A DNA stretch of 64,000 nucleotides, taken from Hydrogenophaga sp. (GTDB lineage Bacteria > Pseudomonadota > Gammaproteobacteria > Burkholderiales > Burkholderiaceae_C). The position numbers and the translations under genes are program-made. The notes below the pieces were generated by a model. It was not told the DNA's origin, made no database searches, and saw nothing but the letters and a program-made list of their open reading frames with translations. Positions 38,343 to 45,813 of this stretch are shown piece after piece (the first letter of the stretch is position 1; each line of letters begins with the position of its first letter). The stretch covers positions 59,230 to 123,229 of the forward strand of contig NZ_JAHCKL010000010.1 in assembly GCF_026125785.1 (NCBI RefSeq), written 5' to 3'.

Positions 38343-38834
38343 ATGCCTTCTTTTGACACCGTCCTTGAAGCCAATTTCGTGGAAGTAAAGAACGCCATCG
38401 ACCAGGTTGCGCGCGAGATCGGTACGCGCTTCGACTTCAAGGGCACGAGCGCGGCCATCGAGTTCAAGGAGAAAGAGAAGGAAATCGTGCTGCACGGCGA
38501 TGCCGACTTCCAGCTCCAGCAGATCGACGACGTGCTGCGCGGCAAGCTCGCCAAGCGTGGCGTGGACGTGCGCTTCCTCGAAGCCGGCAAGGTCGAGAAG
38601 GCGGGTGGCGACAAGGTCAGACAAGCCATCAAGGTCAAGAACGGCGTCAGCACCGAGGACGGCAAGAAGGTCCAGCAGATTCTCAAGGGCAGCAAGCTCA
38701 AGGTGCAGGGCGCCATCCAGGGTGATGCGGTGCGCGTGAGCGGCGCCAAGCGCGACGACCTGCAGGCGGCCATGGCACTGATCCGCAGCGAGCTCAAGGA
38801 CCTGCCGCTGTCCTTCAACAATTTTCGCGACTAG
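38343..38834 (+). CDS. yajQ: YajQ-family nucleotide-binding protein
   Basis: This 163-residue protein matches YajQ throughout: [34 protein letters not shown] and the C-terminal [12 protein letters not shown]. In Xanthomonas and Pseudomonas, YajQ binds cyclic di-GMP and works with a LysR regulator. The next gene starts directly after its stop (TAGATG), so both are translated from one message. Confidence 0.95.
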   Translation: MPSFDTVLEANFVEVKNAIDQVAREIGTRFDFKGTSAAIEFKEKEKEIVLHGDADFQLQQIDDVLRGKLAKRGVDVRFLEAGKVEKAGGDKVRQAIKVKNGVSTEDGKKVQQILKGSKLKVQGAIQGDAVRVSGAKRDDLQAAMALIRSELKDLPLSFNNFRD

Positions 38835-39488
38835 ATGCGTATCTCGCCCGCTGTCGCGTTGCTGGGCTTAGCGGGCCTGGCGCTGCCAGCGCTGGCGCAG
38901 CAGGTCACGCTCTCGGGCCTGTCCAACGGACGGGCGCTGCTGGTCATCGACGGCGGGGCACCGCGCTTTCTCACGCCAGGGCAGCTCCACCAGGGTGTGC
39001 GCCTGCTCAGTGCGCAGGGCGAAGTGGCTGTGATCGAGGTCAATGGCCAGCGGCAAACCTTGCGCGTGGGCGATGCTCCGGTCAGCGTGGGCCGCGGCAA
39101 GACCGATGCAGAGGCAGGCCCGCAGCGCATCGTGATGACCGCCGATGCACAGGGTCACTTCATGCCACCAGGCCAGATCAATGGCCGGGAGGTGCAGTTC
39201 ATGGTCGACACCGGCGCCACGCTGGTGATCCTCAGCGAGTCGGACGCGCGCCGCATCAACCTGGCCTTTGACAAAGGTCGCAAGGTCAAGGTCAGCACGG
39301 CCAACGGCGCGGTGGCGGGTTACGAGGTCAGACTGGCCAGCATCAAGGTCGGCGAGGCCATGGTGTACGACGTGCCCGGCCTGGTGCTGCCTCAAGCCAT
39401 GCCCTTCGTGCTGCTGGGCAACAGCTTCCTCACGCGCTTCCAGATGCAACGCAACAACGACCAGCTCACGCTGGAACGGCGCTACTGA
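38835..39488 (+). CDS. Retropepsin-like aspartic protease, TIGR02281 type
   Basis: This 217-residue protein has a signal peptide (MRISPAVALLGLAGLALPALA, cleavage after ALA) and a clan AA domain in its second half: FMVDTGATLVILSESDA carries the catalytic DTGA, followed by a conserved hydrophobic flap and VLLGNSFLTRF near the end. Retropepsin-like enzymes act as dimers. It is probably periplasmic, coupled to yajQ by direct adjacency. Substrate unknown. Confidence 0.9.
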   Translation: MRISPAVALLGLAGLALPALAQQVTLSGLSNGRALLVIDGGAPRFLTPGQLHQGVRLLSAQGEVAVIEVNGQRQTLRVGDAPVSVGRGKTDAEAGPQRIVMTADAQGHFMPPGQINGREVQFMVDTGATLVILSESDARRINLAFDKGRKVKVSTANGAVAGYEVRLASIKVGEAMVYDVPGLVLPQAMPFVLLGNSFLTRFQMQRNNDQLTLERRY

Positions 39489-39524
39489 CGACGCGGCCAA
39501 GCCCTGTGAGGCCGGGCACCAACC

Positions 39525-39887
39525 CTACAGGGTCGCGGCGGTGACGACGATCTCGATGCGGTAGTGGGACTGCGCCAGCGCCGCCTGCACGGTGGCACGC
39601 GGCGGCGCGGCGCCGGGCACCACCCAGGCATCCCACACCTCGTTCATGACCCCGATCTCGCCGATGTCGGCCAGATAGATCTGTGCACGCAGGATGCGGG
39701 ACTTGTCGCTGCCGGCCTCGCGCAGGCGCTGTTGCACCTGCTCCAGCACATCCTCCGTCTGGCCCCGGATGTCGGCATCGCCCCGCTCGGGCACCATGCC
39801 GGCCAGGTAGACCACGCCGCCGAACACCGCGGCCTCGCTGTAGCGCGCGGCCATGCCGATGCGTTGAATGGGTCGGGGTTCGTTCAT
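39525..39887 (-). CDS. RidA-family protein
   Basis: This 120-residue protein of the YjgF/YER057c/UK114 family starts MNEPRPIQRIGMAARYSEA. The C-terminal segment PPRATVQAALAQSHYRIEIVVTAA includes the conserved Arg that binds the carboxylate of enamine/imine substrates. RidA deaminates reactive enamines from PLP enzymes. The start overlaps the plsY stop by four bases (ATGA). Confidence 0.9.
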   Translation of the reverse strand: MNEPRPIQRIGMAARYSEAAVFGGVVYLAGMVPERGDADIRGQTEDVLEQVQQRLREAGSDKSRILRAQIYLADIGEIGVMNEVWDAWVVPGAAPPRATVQAALAQSHYRIEIVVTAATL

Positions 39888-40513
39888 GGCTTTTTCGCTC
39901 CCAGCTTGCTTTCCTTGCCTGCGATCAGGCGGTTGATGTTCTCCGCATGCCGCCATACCAGCAGCAGCGCCATGACCGTGAGGCTGATCACCTGCACGCC
40001 GGGAGCATCCCACGCCACGCCCTTCCCGAGCAGGAAATAGGCGGGCGCAAACACCGCGGTGACGATCGACGCGAGCGAGGAATAGCGGAAGAAGAAAGCG
40101 ATGATCGCCCAGGTCGCTAGCGAGGCCAGGCCCAGCCAGGGCTGAAGGCCCACGATCACGCCGGCTGCGGTGGCCACCCCTTTGCCGCCCTGGAAGCGGA
40201 AGAAGACAGGGTAGAGATGGCCCAGGAAAGCCGCCAGCCCGACCAGCGCCACTGTGCCATCGCCCAGGCCCCACGCCTCGCCCCAGCCCTTCACGACCAC
40301 CACCGGCACCCAGCCCTTGAGCGCATCCAGCAGGAGTGTGACGATGGCCGCCGCTTTGCTGCCCGAGCGCAGCACGTTGGTGGCACCCGGGTTCTTGCTG
40401 CCGTAGGTTCGTGGATCGGCCAGACCCATGGTGCGGCTGACCAGGACAGCGAAGGACAGCGAGCCGATCAGGTAGGCCGCCAGCGTGGCCAGCAGTGGGT
40501 AAGTCATTGCCAT
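39884..40513 (-). CDS. plsY: Acyl-phosphate glycerol-3-phosphate acyltransferase
   Basis: This 209-residue membrane protein starts MAMTYPLLATLAAYLIGSLSFAVLVSR, with AGGA about eight bases upstream. It carries the PlsY motifs GSKNPGATNVLRSG, LDALKG and HLYPVFFRFQGGKGVATAAGV. It transfers an acyl group from acyl-phosphate to glycerol 3-phosphate, the first step of phospholipid synthesis. It is translationally coupled to the RidA gene. Confidence 0.96.
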   Translation of the reverse strand: MAMTYPLLATLAAYLIGSLSFAVLVSRTMGLADPRTYGSKNPGATNVLRSGSKAAAIVTLLLDALKGWVPVVVVKGWGEAWGLGDGTVALVGLAAFLGHLYPVFFRFQGGKGVATAAGVIVGLQPWLGLASLATWAIIAFFFRYSSLASIVTAVFAPAYFLLGKGVAWDAPGVQVISLTVMALLLVWRHAENINRLIAGKESKLGAKKP

Positions 40514-40579
40514 GGGAATATCCTCGGTTCGGTCTTCATTCTCGTGACGACGCGGCACCTCGCGGTGGGTCGTGGCGTT

Positions 40580-41071
40580 TCATTCTGCCAGCGCGCAGTC
40601 CACCGCCGCCGCGCCCAGCGGGCCTGTCAGCACCGAGGGTTCGATGCCCACCAGATAGCCCCGGCGGCCGCCGTTGATCCAGATGCGCGGCAAGACCAGC
40701 ACACTGGACTGCACGTAGACCGGCATGGCACGGCGGAGCCCGAACGGCGAGGTGCCGCCCACGAGGTAGCCGCTGTGGCGGTTGGCCACCTCGGGCTTGC
40801 AGGGCTCAACGGCCTTGGCGCCGATCTGGCGCGCCAGGTTCTTGGTCGACACCGTGCGGTTGCCGTGCATGAGCACCGCCAGCGGTCGCGCGGTCTCGTC
40901 CTGCATGATCAGGGTCTTGACCACCGCGAACGGGTCCAGGCCCAGCACCTGCGCGCTGTGCAGCGCGCCACCGTGCTCCAGGTACTCGTAGGGATGCTCG
41001 CTGAACGCCACGCCATGCGCCTTGAGCCAGGCGGTGGCGGGGGTTTCGCTGACGTGCGGCTTCTTGGCCAA
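40580..41071 (-). CDS. ybaK: Cys-tRNA(Pro)/Cys-tRNA(Cys) deacylase, YbaK/EbsC type
   Basis: This 163-residue editing protein has FSEHPYEYLEHGG, the conserved Lys in AVVKTLIMQDE and the GGTSPFGLRRAMPVYV loop typical of YbaK. It hydrolyses cysteine mischarged to tRNA-Pro. It lies between the aldo/keto reductase gene (about 20 bp) and plsY in the same direction. Confidence 0.93.
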   Translation of the reverse strand: MAKKPHVSETPATAWLKAHGVAFSEHPYEYLEHGGALHSAQVLGLDPFAVVKTLIMQDETARPLAVLMHGNRTVSTKNLARQIGAKAVEPCKPEVANRHSGYLVGGTSPFGLRRAMPVYVQSSVLVLPRIWINGGRRGYLVGIEPSVLTGPLGAAAVDCALAE

Positions 41072-41092
41072 GTTCCGTGTGTCTGTGCGTGC

Positions 41093-42145
41093 CTACTGGG
41101 CGGGATCGCGTGCACCCTGGCGAATCGCGTCGATCGCGGCCAGCAGTTCGGGCGACAGCGTGGTGCCCCAGGCGTCCAGGCATTCATCGAGCTGGGCCTG
41201 AGTCGTCACACCGATGATGGTGCTGGCCACGCGCCAGTTGGCGTAGCAGAAGGCCAGTGCCATGCGCGTGGGCGTGAGCCCGTGTTCGCTCGCCAGCGCG
41301 TTGTAGCGGCGCGCGGCATCCAGCGCCTCGGGCCGGCCCCAGCGCTGCTTGCGCATGGACTCGAACAGGGCCAGGCGCCCGGCGTCCCCGACCAGGCCGC
41401 TCTGGTCATACTTGCCGCTGAGCAGGCCGAAGCCCAGCGGCGAATACGCCAGCAGCGACACCCCCAGGCGATGGCAGGTCTCGTCCAACCCGTTCTCATA
41501 ACTCCGGTTGATCAGGCAGTACGGGTTCTGCACCGTGGCCACGCGCGGCAGGCCCAGTTGCTCCGCGACACGGACGAACTCGTGCACGCCGTAAGGTGTC
41601 TCGTTGGACAAGCCGATGGCCCGCACCTTGCCCGCGCGCACCAACTCGGCCATGGCTTCCAGTTGCTCCTGGACGGACGCGCAGTCGCGGTCCTTGGAGG
41701 GGTCGAACGCGGTGGCACCGAACATGGGCACATTGCGCGCCGGCCAATGGATCTGATAGAGGTCGATGGTGTCCGTCTGCAAGCGGCGCAGGCTCTTCTC
41801 GCAAGCCTGGACGATCTCGGCCCGGGTCAGGCCCGCCACTTCCCCACGGATCCAGGGCATGCCCCGCGAAGGGCCGGCCACCTTGGTGGCCAGCACCAGC
41901 TTCTGACGCAGGCCAGGGCGCTGGGCGAACCAGTTGCCAAGGATGGTCTCGGTAGCGCCGTAGGTTTCGGCACGCGCGGGCACCGAGTACATCTCGGCGG
42001 TGTCCAGGAAATTCAGGCCGCGCTCGACCGCACGGTCCAGGATGCGGTGCGCCGAAGCCTCATCGACCTGCTGGCCAAACGTCATGGTGCCCATGCAGAT
42101 CGGTGTGACCTGCAACCCGCTGCCACCCAGAGAAACAGTGTTCAT
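41093..42145 (-). CDS. Aldo/keto reductase (Tas/YajO-like)
   Basis: This is an (alpha/beta)8 NADPH reductase of about 350 residues: GLNFLDTAEMYSVPARAETYG holds the catalytic Asp and Tyr, then a Lys in LVLATKVAG and a His in DLYQIHWPARN. The cofactor segment IIGVTTQAQL is near the C-terminus. It resembles E. coli Tas. The chosen start is ATG at 42145 (MNTVSLGGSG); a TTG at 42169 would add eight residues, and neither has an ideal ribosome site. Substrate unknown. Confidence 0.9.
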   Translation of the reverse strand: MNTVSLGGSGLQVTPICMGTMTFGQQVDEASAHRILDRAVERGLNFLDTAEMYSVPARAETYGATETILGNWFAQRPGLRQKLVLATKVAGPSRGMPWIRGEVAGLTRAEIVQACEKSLRRLQTDTIDLYQIHWPARNVPMFGATAFDPSKDRDCASVQEQLEAMAELVRAGKVRAIGLSNETPYGVHEFVRVAEQLGLPRVATVQNPYCLINRSYENGLDETCHRLGVSLLAYSPLGFGLLSGKYDQSGLVGDAGRLALFESMRKQRWGRPEALDAARRYNALASEHGLTPTRMALAFCYANWRVASTIIGVTTQAQLDECLDAWGTTLSPELLAAIDAIRQGARDPAQ

Positions 42146-42277
42146 GAAAGTTTTTGTAAAGTCGGTCAATTCCTACAGGCACGCCCTGCAGACAGGGTGT
42201 AAGTTTAGGGCCTCGGCGATCACCGCCGAAAGCACGGACGACCGGCCGTGACCCTCAATAACGCAGTGGAGAAAACC

Positions 42278-42961
42278 ATGAATTCGAACAGCAACCGTCT
42301 CACCCGTGCCCTCACCTTCACCACCCTGGCCGCAGCCATCGCCCTGGCCGGCTGCGCCAACATGAGCGAAACCCAGTCCGACTCGGCCAAGGGCGCAGGC
42401 ATAGGCGCCGTGGCGGGTGCGGTGCTGGGCGGCCTCACCGGCGGCTCCAAGGGCGCTACAAAGGGCGCCGTCATCGGCGCCGGCGCGGGCGCGCTGGGCG
42501 GCTACATCTGGTCGACGCGCATGCAGGAGCAGAAGCGCGCGATGGAACAAGCCACCCAGGGTACGGGCATTGGCGTGAGCCAGACGGCGGACAACCGCCT
42601 CAAGCTCGACATTCCGGCCGATGCGGGATTCGCCACCGGCCGCTCCGCCATCAATCCCGCCCTGGGCGGTGTGCTCAACCAATTCGCCACCACGCTGCAG
42701 AGCAACCAGGTGACGCAGGTGGCCATCATCGGCCACACCGACAGCACCGGCAGCGACGCCATCAACAACCCGCTGTCCTTCGACCGCGCGAACGCCACCC
42801 GCGACTACCTCGTGGCGCGCGGCGTGTCCCCGGCGCGCTTTACCACCGATGGGCGCGGCTCGCGCGAACCGGTGGCCGACAACGGCACCCCCGCCGGCCG
42901 CGCGGCCAACCGCCGCGTGGAGATCTACGTGGCAGAGCCCGCGCAGACCGCCGCACGCTGA
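42278..42961 (+). CDS. OmpA-family lipoprotein with glycine-zipper domain
   Basis: This 227-residue protein begins MNSNSNRLTRALTFTTLAAAIALAGCANM, with lipobox ALAGC. A glycine-zipper region (about 37-75, GAGIGAVAGAVLGGLTGGSKGA) precedes the C-terminal OmpA domain (about 105-220), whose peptidoglycan-binding signature is IGHTDSTGSDAINNPLSFDRA and GRGSREPVADN...NRRVEIYV. It tethers the outer membrane to the cell wall. GTGGAGAAAACC precedes the start, and a strong terminator follows. Confidence 0.94.
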   Translation: MNSNSNRLTRALTFTTLAAAIALAGCANMSETQSDSAKGAGIGAVAGAVLGGLTGGSKGATKGAVIGAGAGALGGYIWSTRMQEQKRAMEQATQGTGIGVSQTADNRLKLDIPADAGFATGRSAINPALGGVLNQFATTLQSNQVTQVAIIGHTDSTGSDAINNPLSFDRANATRDYLVARGVSPARFTTDGRGSREPVADNGTPAGRAANRRVEIYVAEPAQTAAR

Positions 42962-42981
42962 ACCCGCTCCCCTGCGAGAGC

Positions 42982-43010
42982 CACAAGGCCCGGCTTTGCC
43001 GGGCCTTGTG
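42982..43010 (+). terminator. Hairpin terminator after the OmpA-family gene
   Basis: CACAAGGCCCGGC (42982-42994) pairs perfectly with 42998-43010 around a TTT loop, a 13-bp stem 21 bases past the stop. The following CTTTG is only a weak U-run. Confidence 0.7.
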
Positions 43011-43080
43011 CTTTGCGCGCCATGCGCGGCACTTGTCCCGGGCTTGACTGGCCTGACGGCTTGTCGCGCTCGTGTTCTTT

Positions 43081-44013
43081 ATGATCCATTGGATGTACCA
43101 AGCCCGCCGCCTCTCCCACAGCGAGTTCGTCCCGGTCCGCCAGCTCAACTACCACCTGCGTACTTGGGGACGGCGCGAGGCAGGCCAGACACCGCTGGTT
43201 CTGGTGCATGGCTGGATGGACGTGTCAGCGTCCTGGCAGTTCATGGTGGACGCCATGCGCACCGAGCGCTGGATCATCGCGCCAGATTGGCGAGGCTATG
43301 GCCACACGCGCAGCGAAGGCCCCGCCCCCGACGCCTATTGGTTCCCCGACTACCTGGCAGACCTGGACATCCTTCTCGACCGCGTGGTGGGCGACCAGCC
43401 CGTGGATCTGGTGGGACACAGCATGGGCGGCAACCTGTCCATGATGTACGCAGGTGTGCGGCCCCAGCGCATCCGCCGCCTGGTCAACCTCGAAGGCTTC
43501 GGCATGCCAAAAACGCGGGCCGCGCAGGCACCGGGCCGCTACGCACAATGGATCGACGAGATCAAGGCTCTGCACCGGGGCGAAAGCGACCTCAAGCGCT
43601 ACGCGTCCGCCGAAGGCGTGGCCGAACGCCTGATGAAGACCAACCCCCGCCTGCCCCGGGACAAGGCCGACTGGCTGGCACGCCAATGGGCGGCGCCGAA
43701 CGCGGACGGCGAATGGGCCATCCTTGGCGATGCGGCGCACAAGGTGATCAGCGCACAGCTGTTCCGCGTCGATGAAGCACTGGAGCTCTACCGCCGCATC
43801 AGTGCGCCGGTGCTCGTGGTGACGGCGAGCGACGACAGCCTGGGCCTGTGGTGGAAGGGCAAGTACACACTCGCGCAGTTCGAGGAGCGTCTGCAGTCCG
43901 TGCCGCGGCTGCGCCAGGCCCTGGTCCAGGATGCGGGCCACATGATGCACCACGACCAGCCCGGCGAACTGGCCAGGCTCGTCGAAGACTTCCTTGCCGC
44001 CCCCAACGAGTAG
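43081..44013 (+). CDS. Alpha/beta-fold hydrolase
   Basis: This roughly 310-residue hydrolase has the oxyanion segment LVLVHGWMDVSASW, the nucleophile elbow LVGHSMGGNLSMM and the catalytic His in QDAGHMMHHDQP near the C-terminus; Asp in VVTASDDSLG is the likely acid. There is no signal peptide. The start may be ATG at 43081 or 43093; no clear ribosome site distinguishes them. Substrate unknown; relatives include esterases and C-C hydrolases. Confidence 0.88.
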   Translation: MIHWMYQARRLSHSEFVPVRQLNYHLRTWGRREAGQTPLVLVHGWMDVSASWQFMVDAMRTERWIIAPDWRGYGHTRSEGPAPDAYWFPDYLADLDILLDRVVGDQPVDLVGHSMGGNLSMMYAGVRPQRIRRLVNLEGFGMPKTRAAQAPGRYAQWIDEIKALHRGESDLKRYASAEGVAERLMKTNPRLPRDKADWLARQWAAPNADGEWAILGDAAHKVISAQLFRVDEALELYRRISAPVLVVTASDDSLGLWWKGKYTLAQFEERLQSVPRLRQALVQDAGHMMHHDQPGELARLVEDFLAAPNE

Positions 44014-44082
44014 GCGCGAGAACCCCGCGCTGCCTACGGGTTGTTGCAGGGCCCGCACCCGTGCCGGGCATACTGGACCGCC

Positions 44083-44622
44083 ATGCACAAGAACAAGCAC
44101 CCCTCGATCACCCTCGCCCTGTGGGCGTCCATGCTCTGCGGCGCCGGCTGGTCCGTGTCCAGCCACGCGATGGATCTGCGGCCCTGTCCGGGGATCGAGC
44201 AGCCCGCAGCCGGTTCCGAACCACGCTACGAGACCTTCTTTTCACCCTACACCCACCACTGGACTTACTCGGAAGAGCACCGCCCCGTCTATGCACTGAG
44301 CCTGACCCGGCTGCTGCCCGACAACCGCTTCTGCGGATTCAGCCTGTTCAACAATTCATTTGGCCAGCCCTCGGCCTATGCCTACATAGGCAAGTCCTGG
44401 CCCGGCCTCTTCCCGGAACAGCCCCGCATCTACGTGTCCGCCAGCGCCGGCATCATCTATGGCTACGTGGGCCAGTACAAGGACAAGGTACCGCTCAACT
44501 TCGGCGGCTTCTCCCCGGTGATCATTCCCGCGGTCGGCTACCGGCTCTCGCCACGCGCAGCGCTGGAAGTCCAGTTGCTGGGCACGGCCGCCTTCATGGT
44601 CGGCGCCACCTGGCGCTTCTGA
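44083..44622 (+). CDS. Secreted outer-membrane barrel protein, PagP-like
   Basis: This 179-residue protein has a signal peptide (cleavage near SSHA-MD). The mature part has the alternating pattern of a small beta-barrel and ends in MVGATWRF, an aromatic C-terminus usual for outer-membrane proteins. Its order of motifs mirrors PagP: HHWTYSEEH (PagP His33 region), FNNSFGQPSAYAYIGKSW (PagP Asp76-Ser77 region), SASAGIIYGY, then VIIPAVGYRLSP and the final strand. Asn replaces Asp in the Asp-Ser pair. If real, it would be a lipid A acyltransferase relative. The call rests on pattern, not on a search. Confidence 0.6.
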   Translation: MHKNKHPSITLALWASMLCGAGWSVSSHAMDLRPCPGIEQPAAGSEPRYETFFSPYTHHWTYSEEHRPVYALSLTRLLPDNRFCGFSLFNNSFGQPSAYAYIGKSWPGLFPEQPRIYVSASAGIIYGYVGQYKDKVPLNFGGFSPVIIPAVGYRLSPRAALEVQLLGTAAFMVGATWRF

Positions 44623-44705
44623 GGCCACGCCCAGCCCGGCGGGCCCGCAGCGGGCCGCGCCCATGAGAAAATTGCGGTTTTGACCCGATTCGCAGGAAAA
44701 GAACC

Positions 44706-45810
44706 ATGGACGCCGAACGCACCAACACCATCCGCAGCCAGCTCGAGGACCTGACCTCCCGGGTGGCCGAGCTCCGGAGGTATCTTTGACTACGATGCCA
44801 AGGCCCAGAAACTGAAGGAGGTCGAGTCGGCGCTGGAAGACCCCACCGTCTGGAACGACCCCAAGCGGGCCCAGGATCTGGGCCGCGAGAAAAAGTCCCT
44901 GGAAGACATCGTTCTGGTTCTGGACCGGCTGTCCAGCGAACTGGCCGACAACACCGAGCTGTTCGAGATGTCCAGCGAGGACGGCGATGAGGCCGGCCTG
45001 CTCACCATCGAGGCCGAAGCCGCCAAGGTCGCTGTCGAAGTGGAGAAGCTGGAATTCCGCCGGATGTTCAACAACCCGGCCGATCCGCTGAACTGCTTTG
45101 TCGACATCCAGGCCGGCGCGGGCGGCACCGAAGCCTGCGACTGGGCCAGCATGCTGTTGCGCCAGTACCTGCGCTACGCCGAACGCAAGGGATTCAAGAC
45201 CACCATCGAGGACGAGACCGAGGGCGACACCGCCGGCATCAAGAGCGCCACCGTCAAGGTCGAGGGCGAATACGCCTACGGCCTGCTGCGCACCGAGACC
45301 GGGGTACACCGCTTGGTGCGCAAGAGCCCGTTCGACTCCTCCGGCGGGCGCCATACGTCCTTCGCCTCGATCTTCGTCTACCCCGAGATCGACGACTCGA
45401 TCGAGATCGAGATCAACCCCGCCGACGTGCGCGTGGACACCTACCGCGCCAGCGGCGCGGGCGGCCAGCACATCAACAAGACCGACTCGGCCGTGCGCCT
45501 CACGCACATCCCCACCGGCATCGTGGTGCAGTGCCAGGACGGCCGCAGCCAGCACAGCAACCGCGACGTGGCGTGGAAGCGCCTGCGTTCGCGTCTCTAC
45601 GACCACGAGCTGCGCAAGCGCCAGGAAGAACAGCAGAAGCTGGAAGACAGCAAGACCGATGTGGGCTGGGGCCACCAGATCCGCTCCTACGTGCTGGACA
45701 ACAGCCGCATCAAGGACCTGCGCACCAACGTCGAGATATCCGCCACGCAGAAGGTGCTGGATGGCGATCTCGATCCCTTCATTGAAGCTTCCCTCAAACA
45801 AGGGGTCTGA
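44706..45810 (+). CDS. prfB: Peptide chain release factor 2, with programmed +1 frameshift
   Basis: The first frame runs from ATG (44706) for 27 codons to TGA at 44787-44789; reading continues in the +1 frame to 45810, giving about 367 residues. The junction has the classic signal: GGAGG (44776-44780), three bases, then CTTTGAC. The second frame has the SPF-type UGA-recognition region RKSPFDSSG and the catalytic GGQ in [18 protein letters not shown]2 ends translation at UGA and UAA, and the shift lets it control its own level. The ribosome site is AGGAAAAGAACC. Confidence 0.97.
44776..44790 (+). promoter_or_regulatory. prfB: prfB autoregulatory +1 frameshift site
   Basis: GGAGGTATCTTTGAC carries an internal Shine-Dalgarno element, a 3-nt spacer and the slippery CTT next to the in-frame UGA stop. 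When RF2 is scarce the ribosome slips forward one base and makes full-length RF2. The spacing equals that in E. coli. Confidence 0.95.
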
Positions 45811-45813
45811 CCC

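Noticed and set aside
44706-44789. prfB as a broken gene
   Set aside because: The stop is the conserved programmed frameshift site with its internal ribosome-binding element, so the gene is intact.
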